64,000 nucleotides of DNA from Bacteroidota bacterium (GTDB lineage Bacteria > Bacteroidota > Ignavibacteria > Ignavibacteriales > Ignavibacteriaceae). The notes below the pieces were generated by a model, which did no database searches, was not told where the DNA came from, and was given only the letters and a program-made list of their open reading frames with translations. The DNA lies in contig JAIUOE010000004.1 in NCBI GenBank assembly GCA_020161395.1, forward strand, positions 124,001 to 188,000, given 5' to 3'. Positions 44,658 through 54,177 of the stretch are shown here, piece after piece. Numbering within the stretch: the first letter of the stretch is position 1; every line of letters starts with the position of its first letter. The position numbers and the translations under genes are program-made.

Positions 44658-45968
44658 TTAGAACAATATGTGTTTAAACATATCCGAAGAGTAATTTGGA
44701 ACGACATTTCCACTCGGCTGTTGTTTAAAAACAAGACTGCCCGGAATTGTTGCAACATTTATCGCCGGTATTTTTGCGTTATACTTCGCATTTATCGCCT
44801 GAATGAATTCATTGGCTACCAGAGCATGTGCCTGGCTGGTAGGATGAACTCCATCAAGACTGAAAAGATTTCCTGTGACAAATACAGGTGTAAACTTTAC
44901 TCCGTCAACCACATAACCACCACTTGTTCCATAAGCAAGAGCTATTTTTCCAAGAAGTGCTGCAACATCCACATGTACAAAACCTCTTGCTTCAGCAGCA
45001 GTTTTTATTACATTATTGAACTGTGCAATTACTGTCTTGACTCCAACAATCTCTGCTGAATCAAGTATGTAGCGGTTGCCGATAGGATTTGCTTTGCTCA
45101 AACCTTTTCCAGCGGCAAGTTCCGCGGATGCAGTGAGAGTAAGGAGGTTTTTGTTAAGTGGAAGAGGAATTGTATCCCCTGTTCCCCTGACACCCCAAAC
45201 GGCTGTAACACCCTGCTGTAAAAGCTGACCACCCACAGTTGTGAAGTATGCAGCTACAGTTACATCGAGGATGTTTCCAACTGCCACGGGGCAACCAAGA
45301 GTTTTCAAACTGTCCATCGCCTGATTGTAGAGGCCGGTGAAAGTTGCTACAGGTGTATAAGGAACAGTTCCACCTGATGCAGCATGTCCAAGGATGTCGT
45401 TTGATCCGAGCCAGAATGTAACAAATGTTGGCTGTTGAGCTTTTGTTTGTTGCCACTGAGTGGTTTTGGCACCACCCTGATTTCTAAGCACGATGTTAAA
45501 CATTGGGTTAGGAGAACCACCAAATACTGCAGAGAAACAGCTTAATGAATCATATGCATTCAGGAAGTCGTAAATCAACGCTCCCGGGACACCAAGATTG
45601 TTATATGGCTTTGCGTAGGTGGCATTTAACAGTGGACCACTGTTCGGATTAACATACGATACGAATGGAGTGATCGACTGTACTTCGAGTCTGCCTCTTG
45701 TACCCGGTTCACCAATATTCGGGAAAGCGAAGGAGGTTCCTGCCTGATCAGCGATCAGTTTTGCGTAGGAATACTTCTGTGCAGATTCATAAAGCGAGCC
45801 CGACTGATATCCTGCAGTAAGACTGTTACCGATTGCAACATATCTTGCGAAATTTGCTGTACCCGTTGATGGTGCAGCAGGAGCTGTAAGGTCTGACCTG
45901 TCCTGACATCCTGTAAACAGAACTACCGTTGAAACCAGAACCAGGAATAAACTAAAAATCTTTTTCAT
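44658..45968 (-). CDS. SGNH/GDSL hydrolase lipoprotein
   Basis: Outer-surface or periplasmic esterase/lipase-like lipoprotein, 436 residues with lipobox LFTGC (Cys21). SGNH blocks: I AIGNSLTAGYQ (Ser49), III WLGSNDILG (Asn), V SLDGVHPTSQAH (Asp and His), so all catalytic residues remain. Large inserts between blocks are rich in Gly/Pro. It sits just upstream of the SPOR gene and just behind a FadL-type porin gene, with gaps of 18 and 17 nt; release of fatty acids for FadL is a plausible link. Confidence 0.88.
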   Translation of the reverse strand: MKKIFSLFLVLVSTVVLFTGCQDRSDLTAPAAPSTGTANFARYVAIGNSLTAGYQSGSLYESAQKYSYAKLIADQAGTSFAFPNIGEPGTRGRLEVQSITPFVSYVNPNSGPLLNATYAKPYNNLGVPGALIYDFLNAYDSLSCFSAVFGGSPNPMFNIVLRNQGGAKTTQWQQTKAQQPTFVTFWLGSNDILGHAASGGTVPYTPVATFTGLYNQAMDSLKTLGCPVAVGNILDVTVAAYFTTVGGQLLQQGVTAVWGVRGTGDTIPLPLNKNLLTLTASAELAAGKGLSKANPIGNRYILDSAEIVGVKTVIAQFNNVIKTAAEARGFVHVDVAALLGKIALAYGTSGGYVVDGVKFTPVFVTGNLFSLDGVHPTSQAHALVANEFIQAINAKYNAKIPAINVATIPGSLVFKQQPSGNVVPNYSSDMFKHILF

Positions 45969-45985
45969 TATCTAACTCCTTCAGA

Positions 45986-47230
45986 TTAAAATTTATAATT
46001 AAATGTTAATGAAAAGAGGTTTGCATAGGAATTGTAGGTACCATTCATAGGAGTGAAACCGGCAGTACCGGATGCACTAATCTTTGAATTGGTAATGGTT
46101 CTTTCCTGAAACCTTAGGAATAGATAAGCAAGATCAAGGCTCAAATTGTTTGTAAGAGCGTAACCAATACCGCCTGAGAAACCAAGTCTATTGGCATCAG
46201 GAAGTGTAGGATCGAGATACTCATCTTTTACAGGATTTCTGTCATACAGGAAACCTGCACGAAGAGCGAGAGCTGAAGAATACTTGTACTCAAGTCCAAG
46301 TCTGGCTATCCATGTATCTTCGAACAATCTTTCCGATGTAGTAAGTACTTTTCCGTCTGATTTGTATGTAACTGTCAAATAATCGTAACTTGACCACATG
46401 ACATACTGAAAATCAGCAGTAACTACAAAATTTGGCATAAATTTGTAGGCGATACCAGCGATAACCTGAGCAGGGGTTGTAAGATCTGCTGCAATCGGAG
46501 CATTTGGTAACGATGCTGCAACCTGTGCAGGACCTGTTGTAACGACATCGCCTTCAAAGCCATACTTAACCTGGCTCCTGTATGTTGCGCCGATGGAGAA
46601 ATCCAAAGAAGGTTTCCACAATGCACCTACGATAAATCCAAATGCCGCCATGTCTTTTCCTTTTAGATCAACATGTGCTTCGGCATCGAATGGAGCAAGT
46701 TTCTGCTGTTTAGTGATCTCTACATTGGCGAAATTGTACTGAAAACCTGCAGCAAGGCTGAGGTTATCAAGCAATTTATATGCAGCAACCGCGTTAAAGC
46801 TGAAAACCTGTACTTCTGTGACAACTGCAGCAAATCTGCCGGGCCAGTTGTTATCCCAGGTAGTACCGAGACCGAAAGGATTATTGGCACCAAAACCAAG
46901 CACGAGCTTATCATTCACCTGATATGAAAAATAGAGATGACTTGGTGTAAACACCTTGTTCACCATCTTTGATTCCTGTATCGAAGGTGATGGTCCTCTA
47001 AATGAACCGGTAGGAGCAATAAGAGCTGTACCTGCCGACACATTGATGCCATTCATGAAAGCCAATCCTGCGGGATTAAAATAAAACGCTGAGAGATCGT
47101 TTGCTAAACCGGCAAACGCTCCACCCATCGCCATCGCCTTGGCTCCGTGTTCATTCAACTGAAAGCCACCAGCGATTACATTTCCTCCAATTATTAGAGA
47201 AAACAGAAAAGAGAATAAATATTTTTTCAC
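45986..47230 (-). CDS. OmpP1/FadL/TodX family outer membrane transporter
   Basis: Outer-membrane beta-barrel of 414 residues. Signal peptide to about 21; the N-terminal plug reads FQLNEHGAKAMAMGGAFAGLANDLSAFYFNPAGLAF in part (NPA and the Gly-rich turn are diagnostic of FadL), and the C-terminus ends in an aromatic residue (FNYKF) for BAM insertion. Transports long-chain fatty acids or hydrophobic compounds. GTG start with GGAGG 4 nt upstream. Directly follows the carboxylase BCCP gene by 28 nt and precedes the SGNH hydrolase. Confidence 0.9.
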   Translation of the reverse strand: MKKYLFSFLFSLIIGGNVIAGGFQLNEHGAKAMAMGGAFAGLANDLSAFYFNPAGLAFMNGINVSAGTALIAPTGSFRGPSPSIQESKMVNKVFTPSHLYFSYQVNDKLVLGFGANNPFGLGTTWDNNWPGRFAAVVTEVQVFSFNAVAAYKLLDNLSLAAGFQYNFANVEITKQQKLAPFDAEAHVDLKGKDMAAFGFIVGALWKPSLDFSIGATYRSQVKYGFEGDVVTTGPAQVAASLPNAPIAADLTTPAQVIAGIAYKFMPNFVVTADFQYVMWSSYDYLTVTYKSDGKVLTTSERLFEDTWIARLGLEYKYSSALALRAGFLYDRNPVKDEYLDPTLPDANRLGFSGGIGYALTNNLSLDLAYLFLRFQERTITNSKISASGTAGFTPMNGTYNSYANLFSLTFNYKF

Positions 47231-47258
47231 AGTACCTCCGGAATAAAATAATTATTGA

Positions 47259-47759
47259 TTAACCTATTAAAAATAACTTTGCTCCTTTCTCGACAGCGGA
47301 GTGTTCGGAGACATAAATCTCCTTAATAAATCCACTGAAGGGGGATTTGATATCATTCTCCATCTTCATTGCTTCGAGGATCATGATAGACTCACCTTGA
47401 GCAACCTCATCCCCGGCATTCTTCTTAAGCTTAAGAACCATCCCGGGCATAGGTGATTTGATCAATGAGTGGTGATTTTTCTGTTTTACATTGGAGAGAA
47501 CCTGATGGGCTTTCTGTTCCAGGTTTGTCCTTATTTCGGTTTCGAAATATCTGCCTTCTATAAGTATCAGCAGATTGTTGTTTTCTCCTGATACTCTGTT
47601 TACTCTAAAAACTCTGTTGTCCAAACGAAGCAAATAATAATTATCGTTGATTTCCTCAAGACGATACTCATATTGTTTGTTGTCGATCACAATGGTACCC
47701 GGTCCCGTAAACCGGACAGACTTCTCTTTCTTGTTTACATCAACAAAATAGTCAGGCAT
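47259..47759 (-). CDS. Biotin carboxyl carrier subunit of an acyl-CoA carboxylase
   Basis: 166 residues: an N-terminal BT-like part (VRFTGPGTIVIDNKQYEYRL) and a C-terminal biotinyl domain with the acceptor Lys in ILEAMKMENDI. ATG 47759 is chosen because its A ends the biotin carboxylase stop (TAATG); a TTG six codons upstream is less likely. It is the carrier half of a split propionyl-/acetyl-CoA carboxylase alpha subunit; the carboxyltransferase beta chain is not in the window. Activated by the BirA enzyme encoded near 62.6-63.4 kb. Confidence 0.9.
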   Translation of the reverse strand: MPDYFVDVNKKEKSVRFTGPGTIVIDNKQYEYRLEEINDNYYLLRLDNRVFRVNRVSGENNNLLILIEGRYFETEIRTNLEQKAHQVLSNVKQKNHHSLIKSPMPGMVLKLKKNAGDEVAQGESIMILEAMKMENDIKSPFSGFIKEIYVSEHSAVEKGAKLFLIG

Positions 47760-49258
47760 TAATCTTCGTTGTACCAATTGTTATCGTTGAATACCTCATT
47801 TATTCGGACATTGTTTGAACTGTTGCGTGCTTCATCACGAAGGATAGAGACAAGTGCGACTGCAGCATCCTCGAGGTCGTCGCACAGACTTTCTTTCCAT
47901 TTCCCCGGGACTAAAGGAAAAAACTCCTTATCAAGTAAATTTATGGAATATTTTCCACTTAAAAAAGAATCGTTATTCAATAACCACAATAAAACAGACA
48001 AATTGGTCTGAACACCGGTTATTGAATAAGAAGCGAGAGCAATTTTCATTCTTTCTATCGCTGAATGACGGTCTGAGCCGTGGACAACCACCTTGCTCAG
48101 CATCGGGTCGTAGAACATCGAAACTTCAGAACCTGCCTCTATCCCCTCGTCAACTCTTACTCCCGGTCCTGTCGGCAACCTGTGAAAAGTAATTCTGCCT
48201 GTCGAGGGAAGGAAATTGTTATCGGGGTCTTCGGCATATACTCTGCACTCAACGGCATGACCCGTAATTTTAAGGTCTTTTTGTGTAAATGACAATTTCT
48301 CTCCGGCCGCTATTCTGATCTGCTCTTTCACCAGATCGAGACCCGAAATCAGTTCTGTCACGGGGTGTTCTACCTGTAACCGGGTATTCATTTCAAGGAA
48401 GTAGAAATTTTTCTTCTCATCCATCAAAAATTCAATTGTTCCTGCGTTGTAGTAATCGCACGCCCGGGCAGCATTTATTGCGGTCTCGGTAATTTTTTTC
48501 CGTGTGATACTGTCCATTACGGGTGAAGGAGATTCTTCAATTATCTTTTGGTGCCTTCTTTGCACCGAACATTCGCGTTCGAATACATGGACATAATTAC
48601 CAAACTTGTCACCCAGAATCTGGACCTCGATATGTTTTGGATTTTCAATAAATTTTTCAATGTAAACGGTGCTGTCACCAAACCCCGAAAGAGCTTCTCT
48701 CTTTGCTGAATAAAAGGCTTCTTCCATTTCAGAAGTAGAATAAACCTTTTTCATTCCTTTACCACCACCACCGGCAGACGCTTTGATCAGAATTGGATAG
48801 CCAATTTTGGAAGCAAAAGCTTTTGCCTCTTCAATCGATTCGAGCGGATCGACAGTTCCGGGTACAAATGGTACATTATGCTTTTGCATAATTTGTCTTG
48901 CCCCGGTTTTGCTACCCATCATCTCCACAGATTTAGCCGATGGACCGATGAACGAGATTCCTGCATTTTCAACAGCTTCAATAAAATGAGCCCTCTCAGA
49001 GAGAAATCCATATCCGGGGTGGATGGCATCTGCACCAGAGACTCTTGCGACTTCGAGTATTTTGTTAATATCAAGATACGACTCTGCCGCCGTTGTACCA
49101 CCCAAAGGATATGATTCATCAGCGTATTTAACATGCAATGCGTTTATGTCGGCATCTGAATATACAGCAACAGTGGCAATTCCCAGTTCTTTTGCACTGC
49201 GAATAATTCTGAGAGCGATTTCACCACGATTAACTATAAGTATCTTTTTGAAATACAC
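47759..49258 (-). CDS. Biotin carboxylase subunit of an acyl-CoA carboxylase
   Basis: ATP-grasp carboxylase, 499 residues, carboxylating biotin on the carrier encoded next to it. Motifs: KILIVNRGEIALRIIR, KASAGGGGKGMKKV (ATP loop), ERECSVQRRHQKIIEESP, EMNTRLQVEHPVTE. It lacks the fused biotinyl domain of PccA/MccA, carried by the next gene instead. Could be AccC of fatty acid synthesis, or the alpha subunit of propionyl-CoA carboxylase; extra C-terminus (about 50 residues) favours the latter. GTG start with GGAG 6 nt upstream. Confidence 0.93.
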   Translation of the reverse strand: MYFKKILIVNRGEIALRIIRSAKELGIATVAVYSDADINALHVKYADESYPLGGTTAAESYLDINKILEVARVSGADAIHPGYGFLSERAHFIEAVENAGISFIGPSAKSVEMMGSKTGARQIMQKHNVPFVPGTVDPLESIEEAKAFASKIGYPILIKASAGGGGKGMKKVYSTSEMEEAFYSAKREALSGFGDSTVYIEKFIENPKHIEVQILGDKFGNYVHVFERECSVQRRHQKIIEESPSPVMDSITRKKITETAINAARACDYYNAGTIEFLMDEKKNFYFLEMNTRLQVEHPVTELISGLDLVKEQIRIAAGEKLSFTQKDLKITGHAVECRVYAEDPDNNFLPSTGRITFHRLPTGPGVRVDEGIEAGSEVSMFYDPMLSKVVVHGSDRHSAIERMKIALASYSITGVQTNLSVLLWLLNNDSFLSGKYSINLLDKEFFPLVPGKWKESLCDDLEDAAVALVSILRDEARNSSNNVRINEVFNDNNWYNED

Positions 49259-49261
49259 TTG

Positions 49262-51610
49262 TTACTCCGTAAATTCAACTATGGTTATGCCTTCACCCCC
49301 TGCATCGACTGAGGCGAAGTGAAAATTCTTTACTTTGGGATTTATTTTAATAATGTCATGAACTGCTTTTTTTAGAGCGCCGGTACCTTTACCATGGATA
49401 ATCTCTACTCTGCCAAGGTTCGCCAGATAGGCATCTATCAGGAATCTTTCGACTCTGTTTTCAATATCGACCGGTCTCTCCCCTCTTATGTCGAGTCTGT
49501 AACTGACATCTGATTTGATTTCGATCTGTGAACTTTTTCTTTTTTCTTTTCTCAGATCTTTTTTCGAAACCTTCACACATTCATCAACATTGAAGGAGAT
49601 TTTCAGCGGACCGGTTGAAATAACGACATGTTTTTTATCAGGAGTAATTTCAATTACCTCACCACTGGTTTCAGAATCTTTAATCTTGACGATATCACCA
49701 ATTTCTATTGGTGAAGCATCAATTTCAGCAGAATCAGTCTCCCCCGGCTTGATTTTGGAAAGCTTCCCTTTTAATTCAGAGATTTTACCAATGGCATTTG
49801 AGGTGGTTTGTTTTGATGCCTGTGATTCTCTGATATCCTTAATGACTTTTTGAATCTCTTTATTCGAATCTTCGATGAAAACCGTCGCTTTTTCTTTTGC
49901 CTCTTTTAAGATTTTATTTTTCTCTTTATCGAGTTCCCGAACTTTTTTCTCATAAAGATTGGCCAGTCCGGTTAGCCTTGTGTTTTCCTTTTCATAATGT
50001 GAAAGTTTCTTCATCAGTTCCTGCTCCCTTTGCTCCACTTCGAGAAGGATTTTTTCCAAGCCTGCATTTACATCCTGCACAAATCCTGTTGACCGTTCAA
50101 TAAACGACTTTTCAAAGCCAAGACGGAGTAATATCTCAAAAGCATAACTCGAACCGGGAATTCCCTGTCTAAACAGATAAGTTGGTTTCAATTCATATGT
50201 GTCAAAACTCATGGATGCATTGTTAAAGCCCTCGAACTCTGAAGCGAGTGCTTTAAGTGCAGAGAGATGAGTCGTAGAGAATACCAGACTTCCCTTTTCT
50301 CTCAGTTCCAGTAATATTGAGCGGGAGATGGCGGCACCGGAGTCTGGATCAGTACCCGTTCCTATCTCATCTATCAGTACTAAAGTGGACTCATCCGCTA
50401 TTTCCAGTATATGCTTGATATTGGAAAGATGCGAACTGAAAGTACTTAAATCGTCGTCGATTGATTGAGAATCACCAATATCGACAAGAATTTTATCGAA
50501 AATATGAAGGTTTGTATCAGGACCGGCAGGTATGTGGATGCCCGATTGAGCCATAAGCATCAGAAGTCCGATACTCTTGATCAGAACGGTTTTTCCGCCT
50601 GCATTCGGACCTGTAATTATTACAGAGTTACCCTGTTTAATCCTCAAATTAAACGGAACGGTTCCTTTAATTCCATGTTTTTGAATCAGCAGCGGATGCC
50701 TGCCTCCATAAACAGAAATTTCTTCATCATGGTTGAAGGTTGGAAAGGATCCAATCACTTCAATCGAATAATTGGCTCTTGCAAAAATTGAATCAAGACG
50801 GGTTACTGTCTCAAATGCAAGAAGCAGTTCATCGGAACTGTTTCTGATTCTGACCGTGACTTCTTTCAAGATTCGTTCGATTTCCCGTTTTTCAGCAAAA
50901 TTGAGCGATACAATTTCATTATTGAGGTTAAGTGTTTCTTCCGGTTCGATGTAGACGGTCTGACCAGTGGAAGATTCGGAGTGGATGATGCCCTTGAGTT
51001 GTCGTTTATATTCAACTTTTACCGGAACTACCAGTCTGCCGTCACGAAGAGTAAGATAGTTTTCTCTTGTTATTTCTTTTTCGGTAAGGTCTTTTACAAT
51101 TTTGCTTACATACCTTCTTAATTCCTCTGAACGGTCCCGAATTTCTCTTCTGATCATCTGCAGACTTTTACTTGCTGTATCCTTAACCTCACCCGAAGGA
51201 TCAAATATGGAGGAAATATATCTCTCGAATAATTTATCCTCGAAAAGAAATGTTGCAAATTCAGAAAGGAGCGGGGAAATGTCACGGTTTTGGGAAAGGA
51301 AACTTTTCAAATTTACGGAACAGATGGCGAGTTCGAAGATGTTAAAAACTGACTTGGCCGAAAGTACCGCGCCTTCAACTCTGGACAATTGTATATCCCG
51401 CTGAATATCGTTTAATGAATTAATGGGTGGATACCCGCGTTGATTTATGAGTTCTTTCGCTTCGGTTACATATTTCCCCTCAAGGAGTATTTCAGTCTCA
51501 GTTAAAAGAGGTTGAAGATTGTTTACGATCTCTTTTCCCTTCTGAGTGTAGCAGTATTTGGAGATGTAATTCAGAACTTTGGGGAATTCAAGTTTATCAG
51601 AGTAGAACAT
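49262..51610 (-). CDS. mutS2: Endonuclease MutS2
   Basis: MutS-type ATPase (782 residues) that rescues collided ribosomes or blocks recombination. Walker A GPNAGGKTVLIKSIG, Walker B DEIGTGTDPDSGAAIS; coiled coil after the ATPase (about 510-610), KOW-like bridge, then a C-terminal Smr endonuclease domain (LDIRGERPVDIENRVERF, HGKGTGALKKAVHDI). No mismatch-recognition N-terminal domain, as expected for MutS2. ATG at 51610 begins directly at the cvpA stop. Confidence 0.96.
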   Translation of the reverse strand: MFYSDKLEFPKVLNYISKYCYTQKGKEIVNNLQPLLTETEILLEGKYVTEAKELINQRGYPPINSLNDIQRDIQLSRVEGAVLSAKSVFNIFELAICSVNLKSFLSQNRDISPLLSEFATFLFEDKLFERYISSIFDPSGEVKDTASKSLQMIRREIRDRSEELRRYVSKIVKDLTEKEITRENYLTLRDGRLVVPVKVEYKRQLKGIIHSESSTGQTVYIEPEETLNLNNEIVSLNFAEKREIERILKEVTVRIRNSSDELLLAFETVTRLDSIFARANYSIEVIGSFPTFNHDEEISVYGGRHPLLIQKHGIKGTVPFNLRIKQGNSVIITGPNAGGKTVLIKSIGLLMLMAQSGIHIPAGPDTNLHIFDKILVDIGDSQSIDDDLSTFSSHLSNIKHILEIADESTLVLIDEIGTGTDPDSGAAISRSILLELREKGSLVFSTTHLSALKALASEFEGFNNASMSFDTYELKPTYLFRQGIPGSSYAFEILLRLGFEKSFIERSTGFVQDVNAGLEKILLEVEQREQELMKKLSHYEKENTRLTGLANLYEKKVRELDKEKNKILKEAKEKATVFIEDSNKEIQKVIKDIRESQASKQTTSNAIGKISELKGKLSKIKPGETDSAEIDASPIEIGDIVKIKDSETSGEVIEITPDKKHVVISTGPLKISFNVDECVKVSKKDLRKEKRKSSQIEIKSDVSYRLDIRGERPVDIENRVERFLIDAYLANLGRVEIIHGKGTGALKKAVHDIIKINPKVKNFHFASVDAGGEGITIVEFTE

Positions 51611-52132
51611 TTATTTCCGGATAAGGAGGTTGTTTACTATGCTGCTTTTCTTCTTTATGTTCCCCTTCTCATCGGGAATAATTGTATCAATTATTCCGGG
51701 TAACACACTTTTTACACTTGCATAGAAAAAAGATTTTTTCCCCGTCTCCTCAGATGGAAAAGAAAGTTTGGAAGCGAAGAAAAAGATGGCACTTAAAAAA
51801 ATAATTATCTGTATCACACCAGTCAATCCTCCAACTAATTTATTTATCAGATGATTGACCTTGTCATGAATTTTAGTGGCTTTTACAATAATTGCGGTTA
51901 AAATTTGAAAGAAGATAAAAATTGTAACGCCTCCAATTATGCTTGCGGAGCCGTCAGCAACCCCCAACACACTTTTATAAACACCACCGGCTGCTCCTGC
52001 AAATTTTATCGCAAGAAATATCCCAAGAAAAAATCCGATCACATCAAAAATTTTCTTTATGAAGCCCTCTTTATATCCGAGATAAAACGAGGCTGCGCTC
52101 AATAAAATTACAATTATATCAATCCAATTCAA
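51611..52132 (-). CDS. CvpA family membrane protein
   Basis: 173 residues with about four hydrophobic helices (IDIIVILLSAASFYLGYKEG, VIGFFLGIFLAIKFAG). CvpA is needed for colicin V production in E. coli and lies often beside mutS2. TTG start (LNWIDII) 3 nt after the yqeY stop. C-terminus carries a charged tail. Function remains general: envelope homeostasis. Confidence 0.85.
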   Translation of the reverse strand: MNWIDIIVILLSAASFYLGYKEGFIKKIFDVIGFFLGIFLAIKFAGAAGGVYKSVLGVADGSASIIGGVTIFIFFQILTAIIVKATKIHDKVNHLINKLVGGLTGVIQIIIFLSAIFFFASKLSFPSEETGKKSFFYASVKSVLPGIIDTIIPDEKGNIKKKSSIVNNLLIRK

Positions 52133-52135
52133 TCA

Positions 52136-52585
52136 CTATCCACGCAAATATTCTTCGACCGCTTTTTTAATTAAAGAACCGTCAGCTTTTCCTTTTAGTT
52201 CTTTCATCACAGCAGGCATCAGCTTACTGAATTCGCCGCCTTTTGCGATGGAATTGGCTTCGGCTATTTCTTTAACCTTGTTATTGATGTCATCCTGAGT
52301 TAATTGAGCAGGAAGAAACTCCATAATGATTTTTAACTCATTCTCCTCTTTTTCACAAAGTTCGGGGCGGTTTGCCGAACGATAGATGTCCGCAGCCTCT
52401 TTTCTTTTTTTTGCCAAAGAGTTGAGGATGTTTTGTTCTTCTGCTTCGTTGTTCAGCTCACCCTTGCCGCTTTTTTCATATTCAAGAATCACGGCTCTGA
52501 TGGATCTGATGGTTTCGAGGCGAAGTTTATCGCCACTTCTCATGGCTGATTTTAATTCTTCATTAATTTTTTCTTTTAAATTCAT
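52136..52585 (-). CDS. GatB/YqeY domain protein
   Basis: A 149-residue protein homologous to the tRNA-binding tail domain of GatB: NLKEKINEELKSAMRSGDKLRLETIRSIR in the first third, and the conserved EFLPAQLTQDDI and LMPAVMKELKGKADGSLI at the end. Thought to affect tRNA-dependent amidotransfer; exact role unknown. Starts 4 bp inside the ExbD stop. Confidence 0.9.
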   Translation of the reverse strand: MNLKEKINEELKSAMRSGDKLRLETIRSIRAVILEYEKSGKGELNNEAEEQNILNSLAKKRKEAADIYRSANRPELCEKEENELKIIMEFLPAQLTQDDINNKVKEIAEANSIAKGGEFSKLMPAVMKELKGKADGSLIKKAVEEYLRG

Positions 52586-53013
52586 CTTAAATCCTCTTTC
52601 TGTGATGAAACATAATTAATTCTCAAACACTTGGCTTTTCTAAGTTCAAGTTGAACTTTCTCCACCTGGCTCATTGGTATATTTTTATCGACCCTGAGCT
52701 GTACCACGACATTATTCATTCGAGATCGAATGACCTCCATTTTTTCTTTTACCTGATCGAGGGTAACCACCATGTCGTTCAGTTGCATTTTACCATCCTT
52801 ACCGATAAACAGGTAAGCGGTAAGCCGTCTGTTATCAAACTTTTCAGAAGTGACTGCCTCAGGGAGATCATATTGCACTTTTACATCGATTTCCTTCAAC
52901 ACTGTAGAAACCATAAAAAAGAGAAGCAAAATAAATATAATATCAGGCATTGACGCCAGCGGTATTCCGGGTTCTGATTTCTTTCTTTTAAGTTTGCCAG
53001 CAAAATTAATCAT
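52582..53013 (-). CDS. ExbD/TolR family biopolymer transporter
   Basis: 143 residues: one N-terminal helix with the proton-relevant Asp (PDIIFILLLFFMVST) and a periplasmic domain. It couples proton flow with ExbB to energise an outer-membrane process. It overlaps the previous ExbD gene by 4 bp, forming a three-gene ExbB-ExbD-ExbD set without TonB. Confidence 0.9.
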   Translation of the reverse strand: MINFAGKLKRKKSEPGIPLASMPDIIFILLLFFMVSTVLKEIDVKVQYDLPEAVTSEKFDNRRLTAYLFIGKDGKMQLNDMVVTLDQVKEKMEVIRSRMNNVVVQLRVDKNIPMSQVEKVQLELRKAKCLRINYVSSQKEDLR

Positions 53014-53534
53014 TTCTTTTTTAATTCCGCTACTGTGATATAAACCGGTACAATTTTAGTAATTGTATTCTTCTCTTCCTCTGATAAATTTTTAAAGGAC
53101 TTCCCGAATTTCTCCTTAGCTGTCTCATCCTGTACATTTTTATAAGCCCGCTTCACATTATCAAGGACAACAATATATTTTTGGTAGAGAGTTTCATCAC
53201 TGTATCGTATCAGTGAAACAGGTTTCGAGTCATCAGGGATTTCACGACTCTCCCGTACGCGGTCAAGTATACTTGTATATAAACCGTTACTTGAAACCGG
53301 TTCGCCATTCAGAAAAACAGAGTCCTTCACAATATTAATTTCAATTACTCGACTTTTTTCCACTTGAGCAGGTGACTCTTCCGGCTTATACTCAGGCAAT
53401 GAAAGGGATATGCCGGTATCTATATCGATTGTAGCAGCTACTATGAAAAATATAAGAAGAAGGAAAGCAATATCAGACATGGATGCAAGCGGGACAACAG
53501 GGAGTGTCCTCTTTCTGCGTCTGATGAGAGTCAT
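53010..53534 (-). CDS. ExbD/TolR family protein (longer paralogue)
   Basis: 174 residues; helix with conserved Asp (SDIAFLLLIFFIVAATI) followed by a larger periplasmic domain that includes LDNVKRAYKNVQDETAKEKF. It belongs with the next ExbD and the ExbB gene, each overlapping by 4 bp. In Bacteroidota two unlike ExbD chains often pair with one ExbB. Confidence 0.88.
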   Translation of the reverse strand: MTLIRRRKRTLPVVPLASMSDIAFLLLIFFIVAATIDIDTGISLSLPEYKPEESPAQVEKSRVIEINIVKDSVFLNGEPVSSNGLYTSILDRVRESREIPDDSKPVSLIRYSDETLYQKYIVVLDNVKRAYKNVQDETAKEKFGKSFKNLSEEEKNTITKIVPVYITVAELKKK

Positions 53535-54163
53535 TTTTTTACTGTGTTTTGTTTCAGAGAATAGAGACTGTCGATCAATTGAACCGAACTCTCTTCCATG
53601 TCCGAAACAAGAGAATCAATTCTCGAAATAAAATAGTTGTAAAATACCTGAAGGATCATTGCGACCACGAGACCAAAAAGTGTGGTTATCAAGGCTTTAG
53701 CTATACCGCCGGCAACAATTGCAGGTGAGATCTGGTTAGCCTCTTTAATAGCTTCAAACGCCTCTATCATTCCCTGAACCGTTCCGGTAAATCCAAGCAT
53801 TGGTGCGAGGGCAATAAAAAGGGAAATCCAGACCAGGCCTTTCTCAAGAAATCCGGTTTCTATCCCTCCGTAAGTCATTATTGCCTTTTCGACCGAGTCA
53901 AGTCCTTCATCAAACCTTTGAAGACCTGCGTGAAGTACGGCAGAAACCGAACCGGGATTCTTCTCACAGAGTAATTTGGCTTCCTCTATTCCTTTGCTCT
54001 CTATGGTTTTCTTAACCTGATCGACAAATGTCCTGGTGTTAATTTTCGCTTTTCGCAGAGTGTAAAGCCGTTCAAAACTAAAAACAAGCCCCAATATAAA
54101 GACAATCAGAATGGGGTGCATAAACTCACCACCGTCAATGTACATCGAAGTCAAGGAATTCAT
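53531..54163 (-). CDS. MotA/TolQ/ExbB proton channel protein
   Basis: 210 residues, three helices: N-terminal HPILIVFILGLVFSFERLY, and two in the C-terminal half (LVWISLFIALAPMLGFTGTVQGMIEAF, ALITTLFGLVVAMILQVF quoted in part). The Thr-rich proton-path motif GTVQGM is present. Heads the ExbBDD group; may power TonB-dependent receptors, whose genes are elsewhere. Confidence 0.92.
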   Translation of the reverse strand: MNSLTSMYIDGGEFMHPILIVFILGLVFSFERLYTLRKAKINTRTFVDQVKKTIESKGIEEAKLLCEKNPGSVSAVLHAGLQRFDEGLDSVEKAIMTYGGIETGFLEKGLVWISLFIALAPMLGFTGTVQGMIEAFEAIKEANQISPAIVAGGIAKALITTLFGLVVAMILQVFYNYFISRIDSLVSDMEESSVQLIDSLYSLKQNTVKK

Positions 54164-54177
54164 CCGGTTCTCGTTAT

